Source: Streptomyces asoensis
GTDB lineage: Bacteria; Actinomycetota; Actinomycetes; Streptomycetales; Streptomycetaceae
Assembly (NCBI RefSeq): GCF_016860545.1
Contig: NZ_BNEB01000002.1
Coordinates: forward strand, 806,001 to 870,000
Length of the DNA: 64,000 bases
Reading direction: 5' to 3'
Shown: one piece after another, positions 1-7,574 of the stretch
Position numbering within the stretch: position 1 is the first letter of the stretch
How the letters are laid out: every line of letters starts with the position of its first letter
Position numbers and translations under genes: made by a program
The notes under the pieces: generated by a model
What the model saw: the letters and a program-made list of their open reading frames with translations, nothing else
The model's database searches: none
What the model was told of the DNA's origin: nothing

Positions 1-2
1 TG

Positions 3-248
3 GTCTCCGTGCGTCGGCTGTCGCCGCAGGTGGCGGGTGTGGTGGCCTGTCTGGAGGCGGTCATCGCGACAGTCCTTGCGTGGGTGCTGCTCGGCGAGCA
101 CCTCTCCGCGCCGCAGATCGTCGGCGGGGCGGTCGTGCTCCTGGGCGCGTTCATCGCGCAGTCGTCCGCGCCGGCGAAGAACTCGTCCGGGCCCATCGCC
201 GGCGGCAGCCCCGAAAGGCAGCTGTCGGCCCGCGGAACGGCCACCTAG
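3..248 (+). CDS. EamA/DMT-family transporter, C-terminal part (cut by window edge)
   Basis: Only the last 81 codons are present; the reading frame is open from the first base of the window. Two hydrophobic helices are visible, one containing EAVIATVLAWVLLGEHL and the next VGGAVVLLGAFIAQ. The phrase EAVIATVLAWVLLGE matches the end of the second EamA domain of drug/metabolite exporters, where a conserved Glu sits before helix 9. A hydrophilic tail of about 27 residues follows. The substrate cannot be told. The family exports amino acids or small metabolites across the cytoplasmic membrane. Confidence 0.8.
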   Translation, partial: VSVRRLSPQVAGVVACLEAVIATVLAWVLLGEHLSAPQIVGGAVVLLGAFIAQSSAPAKNSSGPIAGGSPERQLSARGTAT

Positions 249-314
249 GACCGCTCCGGGACCGCCGCCGTCGGCAGGCCGGCCACCTGGCGTCCGCGCG
301 GCCGGGCCGGGCCG

Positions 315-986
315 TCAGGTCCGCGCGGGCGGGGAGGGCCGGTGGCCGGGGGCGTCGTGCCCGCGGCGGCGGGACAGGTGTGCGTGAGCCGCCGCGTCCC
401 GTGGGCCGCCCCGGGCGGCCAGTCCGGCGGCGATACGGTCCTGGGTCTCGTCCGGCCGGTGGGCCGCGTACTTGAACTTCGCGCGGACGCCGGTCACCTC
501 GAGCCGGATGCCCCGGATGCCGGAGAGCAGCCGCCCGTAGGGCGCCTCGCCGACCGTCGGCCGGGCCGAGCCGCCTTCCGGCTGGAAGTGGCCCAGCTGG
601 CGTGCGAGCAGGTCGGCCTTGGCGGCCGCGTCGTCCACGACGTGCGCCGTGCAGCGGAGCTGGACGGCCGCGTAGAAGCTCGTCGGGGTGCCGTGCTCGG
701 GCGGCGCGCCCGGCGGGGACTGCCACGGGCCGGGGACGAACACGTAGTCGTCGACGACGCTCAGCACCACGGTCGGGTCGGCCTCCAGGGCCGTCCACAG
801 GGGGTTCGGGCGGGCCAGGTGGGTGACGGCGTCACCGGCGGCCGGGTCGTAGGCGAAGTGCAGGGGCTGGACGAACGGCGGCTCGCCCGCCGGACCGTTG
901 ACCGCGAGCTGCCCGAAGTCGTGGGCGGCCAGCCAGTCCTGCCACTCGGCGTCGTCGTGGGGCGCGTCCCAGGGGTGGACGAGCAT
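315..986 (-). CDS. PaiB-like FMN-binding split-barrel protein
   Basis: A 223-residue protein starting at ATG 986, whose A is shared with the TGA of the upstream gene (TGATG), so translation is probably coupled. The order of motifs (FGQLAVNG, PFVQPLHFAYD, HLARPNPLW, YVFVPGPW, TPTSFYAAVQLRCTA) follows the FMN-binding negative transcriptional regulator (PaiB) family: flavin-reductase-like split barrels of about 200 residues. The canonical PTWNY segment reads PTSFY here. The C-terminal 25 residues are Arg/His/Pro-rich and probably disordered. It forms a two-gene operon with the PPOX gene at 986-1666 and so is probably under the divergent MocR regulator. Whether it binds flavin, and on what it acts, is inference. 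Confidence 0.75.
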   Translation of the reverse strand: MLVHPWDAPHDDAEWQDWLAAHDFGQLAVNGPAGEPPFVQPLHFAYDPAAGDAVTHLARPNPLWTALEADPTVVLSVVDDYVFVPGPWQSPPGAPPEHGTPTSFYAAVQLRCTAHVVDDAAAKADLLARQLGHFQPEGGSARPTVGEAPYGRLLSGIRGIRLEVTGVRAKFKYAAHRPDETQDRIAAGLAARGGPRDAAAHAHLSRRRGHDAPGHRPSPPART

Positions 987-1666
987 CACGGCACCGCGAG
1001 GTAGTCGGGGAGCGCGGTGCCGGGGGCGAGGAACTCGTCCGGGAGGGGCGCGTCGTAGCCCTTGCGCAGCGGGACCACTCCGGCCCAGTGGGGGAGGGCC
1101 AGGTCCTCGGGCTCCTCGTTCACCCCGCCGGTACGGGTCTTGGCCGACACCTCGTTCAGGTCGAGGCGGATCACCGCCGTCGCCGCCAGTTCCTTCTTGT
1201 TCGCGGGGCGCGAGTCGGCGGCACGACCCGGTACGACATGGTCGACGAGGGCGTCGAGCGCGGCGAGCTTCTCCTGCGGGTCCGTCACGTCGTACGCCGT
1301 GCCGTGGACCACGACCGAGCGGTAGTTGATCGAGTGGTGGAAGGCCGAGCGGGCCAGCACCAGACCGTCGACGTGCGTCACCGTCAGGCACACCGGCAGT
1401 CCCGGGTCCGCCTGCCCCGTCATGCGCAGCGGACGCGAACCCGTGGAACCGTGCACGTAGAGCGTCTCGCCGACCCTGCCGTACAGCGTCGGCAGCACGA
1501 CCGGCGCCCCGTCGCGGACGAAGCCGAGGTGGCAGACGTAGCCCTCGTCGAGTATCGCGTGCACCAGCTCCTTGTCGTACGACGCCTTCTGCGCGGACCG
1601 GGTCGGGATCGTGCGGTCGGTCGGGGTGTAGGCGGCGGCCCGTGTCGTCTGCGGGGTCCCCTGCAT
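986..1666 (-). CDS. Pyridoxamine 5'-phosphate oxidase family (split-barrel flavin) protein
   Basis: A 226-residue protein. I prefer ATG 1666 over ATG 1678 because GGAG lies 6 nt upstream of the former and the latter has no ribosome-binding site. A PPOX-like barrel is visible (YVCHLGFVRDGAPVVLPT, LYVHGSTGSR, VCLTVTHVDGLVLARS, YRSVVVHGTA). Members bind FMN or F420 and often act on pyridoxal vitamers or small aldehydes. The gene is divergent from a MocR regulator across a perfect 12-bp palindrome, the usual arrangement for MocR-controlled vitamin B6-type genes. Its stop overlaps the start of the PaiB-like gene. The biochemical substrate is unknown. Confidence 0.85.
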   Translation of the reverse strand: MQGTPQTTRAAAYTPTDRTIPTRSAQKASYDKELVHAILDEGYVCHLGFVRDGAPVVLPTLYGRVGETLYVHGSTGSRPLRMTGQADPGLPVCLTVTHVDGLVLARSAFHHSINYRSVVVHGTAYDVTDPQEKLAALDALVDHVVPGRAADSRPANKKELAATAVIRLDLNEVSAKTRTGGVNEEPEDLALPHWAGVVPLRKGYDAPLPDEFLAPGTALPDYLAVP

Positions 1667-1678
1667 GGCGCTCTCCAT

Positions 1679-1690
1679 TGCACTAGTGCA
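1679..1690. promoter_or_regulatory. Perfect 12-bp palindrome, likely MocR operator
   Basis: TGCACTAGTGCA is fully self-complementary and lies between the divergent PPOX gene (start 1666) and the MocR gene (start 1702). It covers the expected transcription start of the leftward gene, whose -10 (TATTAT, minus strand, 1695-1690) directly abuts it. A dimeric GntR/MocR protein binding here could control both directions. Confidence 0.6.
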
Positions 1691-1696
1691 TAATAT
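1691..1696 (+). promoter_or_regulatory. -10 box of the MocR gene (leaderless)
   Basis: TAATAT is a near-ideal -10 hexamer ending 5 nt before the GTG start at 1702, which places the transcription start at or next to the first base of the start codon. No ribosome-binding site is present, so a leaderless transcript is likely. The complementary strand of this AT patch supplies TATTAT for the opposite gene. No good -35 is visible. Confidence 0.5.
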
Positions 1697-1701
1697 GCTT
1701 T

Positions 1702-3033
1702 GTGCTAGGAGAATATCGGATCGAAGGCCGGCGTGCAGCCGACATTTCCGCGAGCATCGAGGCGGCGGTGGGTGCGGGGCACCTGGAGCCGGGCCGACTG
1801 CTGCCGCCGATGCGGGAGTTGGCGACGGAGCTCGGGGTGAACCCGAACACCGTCGCGGCCGCGTACCGGATCCTGCGGGAGCGCGGGGTGATCGAGACCG
1901 ACGGCCGGCGGGGCAGCCGGGTGCGTCCGAAGCCCGCCACGACCGGACGCGAGTTCCTGCGGGTCGAGGTGCCGCAGGGCGTACGGGACGCTGCCGCGGG
2001 CAACCCGGACACGGCGCTGCTCCCACCGCTGGCGCCGGCGTTCGCGTGGGCCGTCGCGCAGGGCGACCGGGAGCCGGTCCTGTACGGGCACGCGCCCGTG
2101 GAGCCCGAGCTGGCGCGCGCGGCCAGGGCCGAGCTGGACGCGGACGGCGTGCCGGGCGGTCCCGTGGCCGTCGCCTCCGGCTCGCTGGACGCGATCGAAC
2201 GCGTCCTCGCCGCGCATGTGAGACCCGGTGACACCGTGGCCGTCGAGGACCCCGGCTGGGGCTCCCTGCTGGACCTCGTCCCGGCGCTCGGGCTGCGTAC
2301 GGCGGCGGTCGGCGTCGACGACGACGGCCCGCTGCCCGAGCAGGTGCGACGTGCCCTGGAGGCCGGGGCCCGGGCCCTGATCGTCACCGACCGGGCGCAG
2401 AACCCGACCGGTGCGGCGGTGAGCGCCGCACGCGCGCGTGCGCTGCGGGACGTCCTGCGGGAGTACCCCTCGACCCTGCTCGTGGAGGACGACCACGGTC
2501 ACGGGATCGTCGATCTCCCGCTGCACCCCCTCGCGGGCGTCACCCGGCACTGGGCGTTCGTGCGCTCGGTGGCCAAGGCGTACGGGCCCGACCTGCGTTT
2601 CGCGGTCCTCGCCGGGGACGACGTCACGCTCGACCGGGTGCGCGGGCGGCAGCGGCTCGGCCCCGGCTGGGTCAGCCGGATCACCCAGCGGGCGGTGGTG
2701 CGCCTGTGGGCCGACGGCGTGGTGGACGCCGCGGAGGTGGCCGGTGCCTACGGGCGCAGGCGTGACGCCCTGATCGCCGCGCTTGCCGCGCGCGGGGTCG
2801 AGGCGCACGGGCGCAGCGGGATGAACGTATGGATCCCGGTGACCGACGAGACGGGGGCGGTGGCCCGGCTGCTCCAGGCGGGCTGGGCGGTCGCACCCGG
2901 GGCCCGCTTCCGCATCGAGGCGCCCCCCGGCATCCGGATCACCGTCTCCGCACTCGACCCCCAGGAGATCGGCGACCTGGCGGACACCGTCGCGTCCGCG
3001 ATCCGCGTGGGAGACGTACGCGGCTACGTCTGA
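1702..3033 (+). CDS. MocR-subfamily GntR regulator (winged helix + aminotransferase fold)
   Basis: A 443-residue protein with the MocR layout: a GntR winged helix in about residues 1-75 (PMRELATELGVNPNTVAAAYR, then RGVIETDGRRGSRV), then a class-I aminotransferase-like domain. PLP-site landmarks include NPTGA, VEDDHGHGI and SVAKAYGPDLR, with the Schiff-base lysine expected in SVAK. Such proteins use PLP or a substrate-PLP aldimine as effector and commonly control neighbouring B6, GABA or amino-acid genes. It is divergent from the PPOX/PaiB-like pair and shares the palindrome at 1679-1690. The GTG start has no leader. No lesion is seen. Confidence 0.92.
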   Translation: MLGEYRIEGRRAADISASIEAAVGAGHLEPGRLLPPMRELATELGVNPNTVAAAYRILRERGVIETDGRRGSRVRPKPATTGREFLRVEVPQGVRDAAAGNPDTALLPPLAPAFAWAVAQGDREPVLYGHAPVEPELARAARAELDADGVPGGPVAVASGSLDAIERVLAAHVRPGDTVAVEDPGWGSLLDLVPALGLRTAAVGVDDDGPLPEQVRRALEAGARALIVTDRAQNPTGAAVSAARARALRDVLREYPSTLLVEDDHGHGIVDLPLHPLAGVTRHWAFVRSVAKAYGPDLRFAVLAGDDVTLDRVRGRQRLGPGWVSRITQRAVVRLWADGVVDAAEVAGAYGRRRDALIAALAARGVEAHGRSGMNVWIPVTDETGAVARLLQAGWAVAPGARFRIEAPPGIRITVSALDPQEIGDLADTVASAIRVGDVRGYV

Positions 3034-3626
3034 CGGGGCCCGGCCCCCGGGGCGGCCGTTCCGGAGTCCGCGACCCGGTTCCGTCGGCGGTGGCCGTGCG
3101 GCCCACGAGCGTGCCCGGTGAGCGGCGTCGCAGCCCGGCCGGCTCTTGCCCGGCGGCCGGAACCAGGCCGCCGGGCTCCCACGTGACGGGCCGGCCGCCC
3201 GGCCGCCCGGCTGCCGGAGTGCCGGGCAGGCTCCCGCACCCGGGACGCCGACCGCCCGGGCTTCACGCCTGGGGGCGGCAGTCTCGGCGGGTCGGCCATC
3301 CCCCGCGGCCATCCCCCGCGGGGGATGGCCGACCGCCTGCCGGTGCGAAGGGTCGCCTCCCGCCCACCCGACCCCGTCCGCCGCGCGCGACGGCGACGGC
3401 CGCACGCGCGATGCGGCCCCCGCGCACGCGAGACCCGGTGGACAGCGGCCCCGGCGGGCCGCCTCGGGCCTGGGCAGCCGTCCGCCGTGTCGACCGCCGC
3501 CCCTCGCGATCGCGCCCGCCCGCAAGCGAGCCCGGCGTCGTCGGGGGGGCGGGGATCGGAATGGGCCCAGGGATCCGCACGGCGTCGACGGGCCGTATCG
3601 CACCGGCCCGTGCACGCCACTCGGCC
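3034..3626. other. 593-bp gene-free convergent region
   Basis: This lies between two convergent genes (MocR and the EamA transporter). Reading frames here are GC-skew shadows without recognisable motifs. The one clear structure is the inverted repeat at 3291-3333. Confidence 0.6.
3291..3333. terminator. Perfect 18-bp inverted repeat, likely bidirectional terminator
   Basis: Arm GTCGGCCATCCCCCGCGG (3291-3308) is exactly complementary to CCGCGGGGGATGGCCGAC (3316-3333), with a 7-nt loop. A partial direct copy of the left arm also creates an alternative self-complementary 26-mer at 3306-3331. It lies between convergent genes and there is no T-tract, as usual for Streptomyces terminators. Confidence 0.6.
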
Positions 3627-4568
3627 TCAGGACTTGGCGCGGGCCTGGGTCAGCGCGGCTCCCGCGAGGACGATGGCCGCGCCCACCGGTGTCGACCAGC
3701 TCAGGGGCTCGCCCAGGATCGCTACGCCCGCCGCCGTCGCGATGACCGGGATGAAGTACGTGACCATCTGTGCCGTCGTCGGGCCGACCTCGGCGACCAG
3801 GCCGTACTGGATCAGCAGGGCGAGACCCGTGCCGAGAGCGCCCAGAGCGGCGGTGGCGAGCAGCGGCACGACGGGGAAGTGGCTCGGGAACGAGGTGAAC
3901 GCGGGCGTGACGACCGCCAGTTGCAGGGTGGCCAGCAGAAGCTGCGCGCCCGTCATGGACAGCGCCGACGAACCCGTGCGCGCCAGGGTGCGGCGCAGGT
4001 AGATCCAGCCGACCGGGTAGCTGAGCGAGGCCAGCAGGGCCAGGGTGGTGCCCCGGGCGTCCAGGCCGTGGAAGCCCTGCCAGGCGCCCAGGACCGTCAG
4101 CACGCCCAGGAAGCCGAGGCCCAGGCCCGCGACGCGCAGCCGGGTCGGGCGGTCCTCGGAGAGCGCCACCACGGACAGGGCCATGCCCCACAGCGGCGAG
4201 GTCGCGTTGCAGATGCCCGCCAGGGTGGAGGGGATGGTCAGCTCGGCGTAGGCGAACAGGGAGAAGGGCAGCGCGTTGAGCAGGAACGCGGCGACCGTCA
4301 GGTGCGCCCATGTACGTGCCCCGCGCGGCAGCCGCTCGCGCTTCACCGCCATCGCGGCCAGCAGCATCGCCGTCCCGAAGGCCAGCCGGCCCAGCGTCAC
4401 CTGGAGCGGCGCGTAGCCCCCGGTGCCGACCTTGATGAGCAGGAAGCTGAAGCCCCAGATCAGCGACAGCGCACCGAAGCGCAGCCGCCAGTCGAGGGCG
4501 CGGCGGGGGCGGACGGGAGTGGCGGGAGCTTGCGGCGAGGTCCGGGCGGGGGCGCTGACAGCAGTCAT
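3627..4568 (-). CDS. EamA/DMT-family exporter
   Basis: A 313-residue integral membrane protein with about ten predicted helices and two EamA repeats (GALSLIWGFSFLLIKVG; LAGICNATSPLWGMALSV; YLRRTLARTGSSALSM; VTYFIPVIATAAGVAILGEPLSW). The length fits the family. The start ATG 4568 gives a normal N-terminus; an upstream TTG at 4604 would intrude into the regulatory region. It faces a LysR regulator 74 bp away, a common exporter/regulator pairing (ArgP/LysE-like in the LysE family, similar in DMTs). It probably exports an amino acid or related metabolite; the substrate is unknown. Confidence 0.88.
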   Translation of the reverse strand: MTAVSAPARTSPQAPATPVRPRRALDWRLRFGALSLIWGFSFLLIKVGTGGYAPLQVTLGRLAFGTAMLLAAMAVKRERLPRGARTWAHLTVAAFLLNALPFSLFAYAELTIPSTLAGICNATSPLWGMALSVVALSEDRPTRLRVAGLGLGFLGVLTVLGAWQGFHGLDARGTTLALLASLSYPVGWIYLRRTLARTGSSALSMTGAQLLLATLQLAVVTPAFTSFPSHFPVVPLLATAALGALGTGLALLIQYGLVAEVGPTTAQMVTYFIPVIATAAGVAILGEPLSWSTPVGAAIVLAGAALTQARAKS

Positions 4569-4603
4569 GAGCGCAACGATGCTGGACGCCGACCCCTTAC
4601 ACA

Positions 4604-4635
4604 ATCGAGAATTTTCGCGCGATACCTCGTAGCAT
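4604..4635 (+). promoter_or_regulatory. LysR/EamA intergenic control region with leaderless -10
   Basis: TAGCAT (4630-4635) lies 7 nt before the LysR ATG (4643), consistent with a leaderless mRNA. Upstream, 4604-4623 holds an AT-rich imperfect dyad (ATCGAGAATTTTCGCGCGAT) that begins and ends with complementary bases and is the best candidate LysR site between the two divergent genes. Confidence 0.4.
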
Positions 4636-4642
4636 CGCTTAC

Positions 4643-5581
4643 ATGTTGAATCTGGAGCGCCTGCGCACCCTGGACGCCCTGGCCCGGCACGGCTCGGTCA
4701 GCGGCGCCGCCCTGGGTCTGCACATCACCACCTCGGCCGTCTCGCAGCAGATGGCCAAACTGGAGCGCGAGGTCGGGCAGCAACTCCTCGCCAAGCACGG
4801 CCGCGGCGTCCGGCTCACGGACGCGGGGCGGCTGCTGGCCGACCACGCGTCCCGGATCCTGTCGCAGGTCGAGCTCGCCCGGTCCGACCTGGAGGCGCAG
4901 CGCGGGCAGGTGGTGGGGGAGCTCCGGCTCTCCGCGTTCCCGACGGCGGCCCGCGGGCTCTTCCCCGTCGCGCTCGCCGAACTGCGCAAGGCGCACCCGG
5001 GACTGCGGCTGCGCACGTGCGAGCTGGAACCGGAGCGGGGCATCGCGGGCGTGGTGCGCGGCGACCTCGACCTGGCCGTCGTCCTGGACTGGTACAACAA
5101 GCCGATGCCGGTGCCGGACGGTCTCGTCAAGGCGCCCATCCTGGACGATCCGGCCGATGTCGCGATGCCCTCCGGGCACCCCCTGGCCGACCGTGACGAG
5201 GTGGACCTGGGCGAGTTCGCCGAGGACGAGTGGATCACCTGGGGCGAGGGCGAGTTCTGTCACGAGTGGCTGATGTTCACCCTGCGCTCACGGGGCGTCG
5301 AGCCCATCGTGGGACACCGGGCGGCCGAGACGCACACCCAACTCGGGCTGGTGGCCGCCGGACTGGGCGTGTGCATCGCGCCGCTGCTCGGCCGTCACCC
5401 GGTGCCGGAGGGCGTCGTCACGGTTCCCCTGCGGCAGCGGGTGCGCCGGCACGTCTACGTGGTCTGGCGCGCGGACGCCGACCGCCGCCCGTCGATCCGG
5501 GCGGCGGTGGAGGCGCTGGAGGCGGCGGGCACGTCGGTGGGTGCGGCGGCAGGAACGTCCGCAGGCCCGGCGGCGGGCTGA
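4643..5581 (+). CDS. LysR-family transcriptional regulator
   Basis: A 312-residue LTTR. The N-terminal HTH is clear (LDALARHGSVSGAALGLHITTSAVSQQMAKLER), followed by the linker helix and a periplasmic-binding-protein-like effector domain (about residues 90-295; ELRLSAFPTAARGLFP, GDLDLAVVLDW, GLVAAGLGVCIAPLL). The tail is Ala/Gly-rich, with short repeats (GTSVGAAAGTSAGPAAG). Divergent from the EamA exporter at 3627-4568, which is its most likely target. The effector is unknown but may be the exported compound. Confidence 0.93.
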   Translation: MLNLERLRTLDALARHGSVSGAALGLHITTSAVSQQMAKLEREVGQQLLAKHGRGVRLTDAGRLLADHASRILSQVELARSDLEAQRGQVVGELRLSAFPTAARGLFPVALAELRKAHPGLRLRTCELEPERGIAGVVRGDLDLAVVLDWYNKPMPVPDGLVKAPILDDPADVAMPSGHPLADRDEVDLGEFAEDEWITWGEGEFCHEWLMFTLRSRGVEPIVGHRAAETHTQLGLVAAGLGVCIAPLLGRHPVPEGVVTVPLRQRVRRHVYVVWRADADRRPSIRAAVEALEAAGTSVGAAAGTSAGPAAG

Positions 5582-5638
5582 AGGCGCCGCGGGCCCCGGG
5601 GGCGCCGGGCGGCGGGGGAGCCCCGTACCAGCCCGCTT

Positions 5639-6106
5639 CTATGCGCCGCCCAGCTTGCGGAAGTCCCAGGACACGATCTTCTGCGGGGTCAGCCGCACCC
5701 ACGCGTGCCGGCCGTCGTGCGGCATGGCGTCGAGACCGAAGTTCTTGCGGGCGAACAGTGTCTCCACGGCGTCGAGTTCGGCGCACAGTTCACCGGTGCG
5801 CGGGCTCTCGCCCACGAACTCCACGACGCCGGACAGCTCGACGCCCCGCAGCGCGTCGTACTCCTCGCCCGTGTCGATCACGATCGCGACCCGCGGATCA
5901 CGATTCAGGTCCGCCCACCGCTTGCTGCGCACCACGGAGTACAGCCACAACGAGGTGCCGTCCCAGAGGAACCACAACGCGCTGACGTGGGGTGCGCCGT
6001 CGGTGGACACGGTCGCGACCCGGCAGGTGCGCTGGAGGCTGAGGAACGCGTCCAGTTCACCCGGCGACATCATGATCTTCCGGCCCCGGCGCTGAGTGAC
6101 GGTCAT
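5639..6106 (-). CDS. PPOX-family (FMN/F420 split-barrel) protein
   Basis: A 155-residue protein starting at ATG 6106 with a GAGGGGG ribosome-binding site 5 nt upstream. Motifs are RTCRVATVSTDGAPHVSALWF, LWLYSVVRSKRWADLNRDPRVAIVID and GVELSGVVEFVG, typical of actinobacterial PPOX-class proteins that bind F420 or FMN. It is convergent with the LysR gene, monocistronic, and 130 bp from the start of the isochorismatase-like gene in the opposite direction. Substrate unknown. Confidence 0.85.
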   Translation of the reverse strand: MTVTQRRGRKIMMSPGELDAFLSLQRTCRVATVSTDGAPHVSALWFLWDGTSLWLYSVVRSKRWADLNRDPRVAIVIDTGEEYDALRGVELSGVVEFVGESPRTGELCAELDAVETLFARKNFGLDAMPHDGRHAWVRLTPQKIVSWDFRKLGGA

Positions 6107-6238
6107 CCGGCCCCCTCATTCTTTTCTTCCGTGTACGTGCCGCTCACCTGAAACTCCGTCAGGGAAGCATGGGACTTCTTCCTTCTGCGCGCAATGGCGG
6201 CTACCGTCGCGCGCTCCACACCGACGCCAGGGGGAGTC

Positions 6239-6901
6239 ATGCCGTCGTACGAACAGCTCAGTGCCCTCCTCGACCCCGGGAGCACCGTACTGATCACGGT
6301 GGAGTGCCAGCAGGGCGTCGTCGGCCCCGGTGCCGCGCTGCCCGAACTGGCGCGCGAGGCACGGGACTCCGGAGCCCTCGCCAACGTCGCCCGGCTGGTG
6401 TCGGCGGCCCACGCGAGCGAGGTCCAAGTGCTGCACGCGGTGGCCGAGCGACGCCCCGACGGACGCGGCGCCAACCGCAACGCCCGGCTGTTCCGCGCCG
6501 CCGAACGGCTCCCCGTCCAGCAGCTCCCCGGCACCGCCGCGACGCAGATCGCACCCCCGGTCGAGGTCGCCGAACGGGACCTGGTGGTACGGCGGCTGCA
6601 CGGACTCTCCCCCGTCCAGGGCACCGAGGTCGACGCCCTGCTGCGCAACCTGGGCTGCCGCACGCTGGTCGTGACCGGGGTCTCGGCCAACGTGGCGGTC
6701 CCCAACACCGTCTTCGACGCGGTCAACCGGGGCTACACCGTCGTCGTGCCGTCGGACGCCATCGCGGGGGTGCCTGCCGACTACACCCCGGCGATGGTCC
6801 GCCACACCCTCGCGTTGGTCGCCACGGTCGCGACCACGGACGAGGTGCTGGCCTGTCTGCGGGGAACCGACCGCCCGACGCCGGCGGTCAGGCCAGCGTG
6901 A
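6239..6901 (+). CDS. Isochorismatase-like (cysteine hydrolase fold) protein, catalytic residues altered
   Basis: A 220-residue protein; ATG 6239 is chosen because AGGGGGAG lies just upstream. The fold is recognisable from LDPGSTVLITVECQQGVV, the RDLVVRR strand, GTEVDALLRNLGCRTLVVTGVS and SDAIAG. The usual Asp-Lys-Cys triad is not intact: the Asp of the VIDMQ motif is Glu22, the Lys position is Arg118, and the Cys of GVATDxCV is Ala153 (GVSANVAVPNT). Isochorismatases proper also lack the Cys but keep the Asp and Lys. The protein may therefore have a changed reaction or a binding role. Its 3' end overlaps the convergent Rieske gene by 14 bp. Confidence 0.82.
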   Translation: MPSYEQLSALLDPGSTVLITVECQQGVVGPGAALPELAREARDSGALANVARLVSAAHASEVQVLHAVAERRPDGRGANRNARLFRAAERLPVQQLPGTAATQIAPPVEVAERDLVVRRLHGLSPVQGTEVDALLRNLGCRTLVVTGVSANVAVPNTVFDAVNRGYTVVVPSDAIAGVPADYTPAMVRHTLALVATVATTDEVLACLRGTDRPTPAVRPA

Positions 6902-7382
6902 TCGAGTCCCCGCTGACCTTGATCGCCACCTCGGGCAGCGACTTCTGGGCGGGACCGCTCTTCACGCTGCCGTCGGTGATCGAGAAGTTGCTGTTGTGAC
7001 AGGGGCAGTTGATCACCCCGTCGGCGATGCTCTTCACCGCGCAGCCCTGGTGGGTGCAGACGGCCGAGAACGCCTTGTACGTCCCCGCCGTGGGCTGGGT
7101 GACGACCACCTTCTCGGACTCGAAGACCTTGCCGCCGCCCTCGGGGATGTCGGCCGTCTTGGTGAGCGCGGCGCCGGCCGCGGCGTTGTCCCCGCCGCCG
7201 GTGCTCGCGGCGCCCGTGGAACCGGTGGAACCCGACGTGCCGGCCGCGTCGGACGAACTCGACGCGTCGTCGTCGGAGCCACCGCAGGCGGTCAGCGCGA
7301 CGGAGAGCCCCGCTGCTCCGGCGGCTGCCACGACGGCGCGGCGGGCGGGCCCCGAAGCGGACTTGATCGATGCGCTGGTCAT
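6888..7382 (-). CDS. Rieske [2Fe-2S] protein, Tat-type lipoprotein
   Basis: A 164-residue protein; ATG 7382 follows GGAAGGA by about 9 nt. The N-terminus has a twin-arginine signal (PARRAVVAAAGAAG) ending in a lipobox (LTAC), so it is probably exported folded through Tat and lipid-anchored outside. A Ser/Gly/Ala/Asp linker precedes the C-terminal Rieske domain with CTHQGC and CPCHNSNF, the two Cys-His cluster ligand pairs. Redox partners are unknown; no oxidoreductase subunit is nearby, so it looks like a free-standing extracytoplasmic electron carrier. It is not the QcrA subunit, which has three transmembrane helices in actinobacteria. Confidence 0.92.
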   Translation of the reverse strand: MTSASIKSASGPARRAVVAAAGAAGLSVALTACGGSDDDASSSSDAAGTSGSTGSTGAASTGGGDNAAAGAALTKTADIPEGGGKVFESEKVVVTQPTAGTYKAFSAVCTHQGCAVKSIADGVINCPCHNSNFSITDGSVKSGPAQKSLPEVAIKVSGDSITLA

Positions 7383-7562
7383 GCTGGAGGTTCCTTCCAG
7401 GGGGGGAAGCGTGGATCTGCCGAGAGGTACGGGGCGCGGGCGCCGCTCGTTCAGTGCCCGCGCCAAGTCCGGACAGTGTCGAGATCTTGACCGGTTCGAG
7501 ATGAGTGCGGCGTAAGCCGGAGCTGTCCATCAGCTGTCGGCCGTGCATCGCTCCAGGCCCAG

Positions 7563-7568
7563 TAGCCT
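7563..7568 (+). promoter_or_regulatory. -10 box of the HipA-like gene (leaderless)
   Basis: TAGCCT ends 6 nt before the ATG at 7575, and no ribosome-binding site is present, so the HipA-like/DUF3037 operon probably starts as a leaderless mRNA. No convincing -35 hexamer is seen. Confidence 0.4.
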
Positions 7569-7574
7569 GGGGCG

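Noticed and set aside
3024..3620. A minus-strand gene in the 3.0-3.6 kb gap
   Set aside because: The frame is Arg/Pro/Gly-rich with no motif and contains the perfect hairpin at 3291-3333, which suits a terminator better.
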